Positions 62,331-64,000 of a DNA stretch of 64,000 bases are shown here, piece after piece; the stretch's first letter is position 1, and each line of letters starts with the position of its first letter. A program made the translations under genes and the position numbers. This DNA comes from Thioalkalivibrio sp. XN8 (GTDB lineage: Bacteria; Pseudomonadota; Gammaproteobacteria; Steroidobacterales; XN24), in contig NZ_JAALFH010000062.1 in the NCBI RefSeq assembly GCF_011058255.1, forward strand, positions 174,419 through 238,418. Reading direction: 5' to 3'. Under the pieces are notes generated by a model. It was not told the DNA's origin. It ran no database searches and saw only the letters and a list, made by a program, of their open reading frames with translations.

Positions 62331-64000
62331 TCAGTCCTTGTCGAGCGCGAAGCTGTCGATCATCCGCCCCGCGGCGTCGAAGGCCCGGTAGGACAGGGTG
62401 CCGGCGCGCGGGTCGATGTCGATCACCTGGAAGGTGCGGGTGTCGGTCGCGCCGAAGGCCGCGAAATCCGGCAGCTGCTGCCGGTACATCTTGGTGCCGG
62501 AGACGGCGACCAGGTAGATCGTGCCGTGCTCGCCCGGCGGCGCCGGCTGGTGCGCGCGCATCGGCACGGTGCGCATGTAGGCGTGGTCGTGGCCCTGGAA
62601 CGCGATGTCCACCTGGTGGCGATCGAAGACCGGGCCCCAGGCGTCGCGCAGCGGATGATTGTCCCGCCCCGGCCGCGAAGCGTAGAAGGGATGGTGGTAA
62701 ATGACCACCTTCCAGCGGGCGTCGCTGGCGCCGAGGACGCGGTCCAGCCAATAGACCTGCAGCTCGGGCTCGAGCAGCTGGTAATTGGAGTCCATCACCA
62801 CCACCAGCAGGTCCTGGTAGGCCAGGTGGTAGGTGCGGCCGGGATCGAGCCTGGGCGTGCCGTTGGCCGGCAGGGCGAACTGCTGCAGGTACAGCGTCGG
62901 GTGGCCGCCGTGGCTGTCGTGATTGCCGATCGCGGGCACCACCATGGCGCCGTCGAAGACCGGCGACCCCTCGCGGAAGAACTCGTCCCAGTTGTCGCGC
63001 TCGGCGCCCCTGTCGACCAGGTCGCCGGCGATCATGTAGAAGCGCGCCTCGGGAAAGCGGAAGTCCGCCTGGCGCAGCAGCTGCCCCCACTGGTCGAGCC
63101 CGTTCTGCGGGTCGCCGAGGTAGACGAAGGAATAGGGCTCGGCGCCCCGCTCCGCCGCCGTGCGGAACTCGCGCACCTCGGTCCAGCTGGCGCCGCCGTC
63201 GGCGCTCGCAGCGTAAAGGTAGTCCGTCCCCGGCTCGAGGTCGTCCAGGCGCACGCGGTGCAGCCGGATCACGGGATCGTTCACCACCTGCTCGCTCACC
63301 AGCTCGACGTGGCGCGCCGCGATCCTGCGCCCCGCCGCGCCTCCATCGGCCAGGAAGTCCGCCTTGGGCGCGAGCCACAGCAGCCCCCCGCCGACGCTGT
63401 CGTCCGTGCGCCACTGGACCGTGACCGAGCTCCGCGGGTCGCCGTGCCAGGTGAGGACCAGGTGGTCGGGGTCCGGCGAGGCGGGATACGGGGTCGCGCG
63501 GAAGTAACCGGCCACCCAGGACACCAGCTCCCAGGCCTCGTAGGACCGCAGCACCGGGAGGCCGTCGAGCGCGGGCGGGAGCGCGCCGAGTTCATCGTCG
63601 TCGTCCAGGAAGGGCCGGACCCCCGCCCGCGCCGGCACCAGGTCGACGCCGGGCACGAGCGGCGTCGCCCGCACGGACCCCTGGCCGGCCGCCGGCGCGA
63701 GGAAGACCAGGTAGGGCTTGAGTTCGCCGGAGAAGCTCGGCACGCCAAGCTCGACCAGGCCGGGGCCGGCCACGCCGGCCCAGACCTGGTAACGGTCCGA
63801 GTTCGCCACCAGGAAATCGAGGTCGGCCCGGCGCTCGAAGCCGCGCGCGGCCAGCCAGAAGGGCGTCTCGCCTTCCTCGGCGTCGAAGGCGACGTAGAGC
63901 CGGGCGGCCTCGGCCAGCTCGAAGCGCACGAAGCCGGCGGCCAGCTCCGTGCGCTCGGCCGGAGTCAGCCGCGCGGCGACGGCCTCGGGCGTCAGCGCCA
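62331..64000 (-). CDS. Metallophosphoesterase, purple acid phosphatase-like (partial 5' end)
   Basis: At least 556 residues; the frame is open to the window edge (upstream of a GTG at 63929 it reads LTPEAVAARLTPAERTELAA), so the true start is outside. A C-terminal calcineurin-like domain has all metal motifs in order: YLGDPQ, AGDLVDRG, GNHDSHGG, VVIYHHPFYAS and FQGHDHAYMR. A fibronectin-like N-terminal module typical of purple acid phosphatases precedes it (VLTWHGDPRSSVTVQWRTDD). It is likely exported and releases phosphate from organic esters. Confidence 0.88.
   Translation of the reverse strand, partial: ALTPEAVAARLTPAERTELAAGFVRFELAEAARLYVAFDAEEGETPFWLAARGFERRADLDFLVANSDRYQVWAGVAGPGLVELGVPSFSGELKPYLVFLAPAAGQGSVRATPLVPGVDLVPARAGVRPFLDDDDELGALPPALDGLPVLRSYEAWELVSWVAGYFRATPYPASPDPDHLVLTWHGDPRSSVTVQWRTDDSVGGGLLWLAPKADFLADGGAAGRRIAARHVELVSEQVVNDPVIRLHRVRLDDLEPGTDYLYAASADGGASWTEVREFRTAAERGAEPYSFVYLGDPQNGLDQWGQLLRQADFRFPEARFYMIAGDLVDRGAERDNWDEFFREGSPVFDGAMVVPAIGNHDSHGGHPTLYLQQFALPANGTPRLDPGRTYHLAYQDLLVVVMDSNYQLLEPELQVYWLDRVLGASDARWKVVIYHHPFYASRPGRDNHPLRDAWGPVFDRHQVDIAFQGHDHAYMRTVPMRAHQPAPPGEHGTIYLVAVSGTKMYRQQLPDFAAFGATDTRTFQVIDIDPRAGTLSYRAFDAAGRMIDSFALDKD

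Overview
The window reads as chromosome of a GC-rich gammaproteobacterium, probably marine or halophilic. The pointers are a class GN (marine proteobacterial) sortase with the end of its VIT/VWA substrate, a V/A-type rotary ATPase operon, an encoded-CCA tRNA-Val, an OlsB-like acyltransferase and a long capsule/exopolysaccharide region. No rRNA, CRISPR array, prophage or classical IS is visible. The only transposase-like gene is a REP-associated tyrosine transposase (RAYT) at 18864-19475.

Layout. 0-3 kb: sortase pair, a DUF945 protein, tRNA-Val with its own promoter and terminator. 3-4.7 kb: DUF4332 protein and an MscS-type channel. 4.8-12.9 kb: nine-gene V/A-ATPase operon (H/G-like stalk, an unassigned 260-aa protein, I, K, F, E, A, B, D). 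13-17.8 kb: lipoprotein, PlsC acyltransferase, and a sensor kinase/sigma-54 activator pair followed by a textbook -24/-12 promoter driving a DUF4168 secreted protein. 17.9-26.8 kb: OlsB-like gene, RAYT, manB, manC, an EAL-HDOD protein and several toxin-antitoxin pairs. 26.8-29.8 kb: an uncharacterised three-gene secreted/membrane/protease-like operon. 30-54 kb: polysaccharide island with ugd, gmm-fcl-gmd, a PglF-like dehydratase, cysD-cysNC, flippase, polymerase, initiating sugar transferase, deacetylase, formyltransferase, aminotransferase, sulfotransferase, glycosyltransferase, Wzz, a six-SLBB export protein and Wzi. 54-60 kb: HicAB, then a complete pseB-C-F-G-H-I pseudaminic acid operon. 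60-64 kb: Phd-PIN pair, NDH-2 and a metallophosphoesterase cut by the window end.

Together the sugar genes predict GDP-mannose (ManB, ManC), GDP-L-fucose (Gmd, Fcl), UDP-glucuronate (Ugd), CMP-pseudaminate (PseB-I), a probable N-formylated 4-amino sugar, and PAPS (CysD, CysNC) for an in-locus sulfotransferase. The inferred product is a sulfated, acidic Wzx/Wzy-dependent surface polysaccharide. The core at about 40-49 kb is visibly AT-richer than its flanks, which suggests acquisition.

The two most striking non-genic signals are these. (1) A palindromic repeat family with core GGGGACWGTCCCC occurs at 18 places, flanks the RAYT gene, is readable without stop codons, and sits in frame inside or at the ends of several conserved genes. 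(2) A 106-bp promoter-like module occurs with identical internal spacing upstream of both ugd and pseB. Its 39-bp palindrome is also found upstream of the three-gene operon, which suggests a shared surface-polysaccharide regulon.
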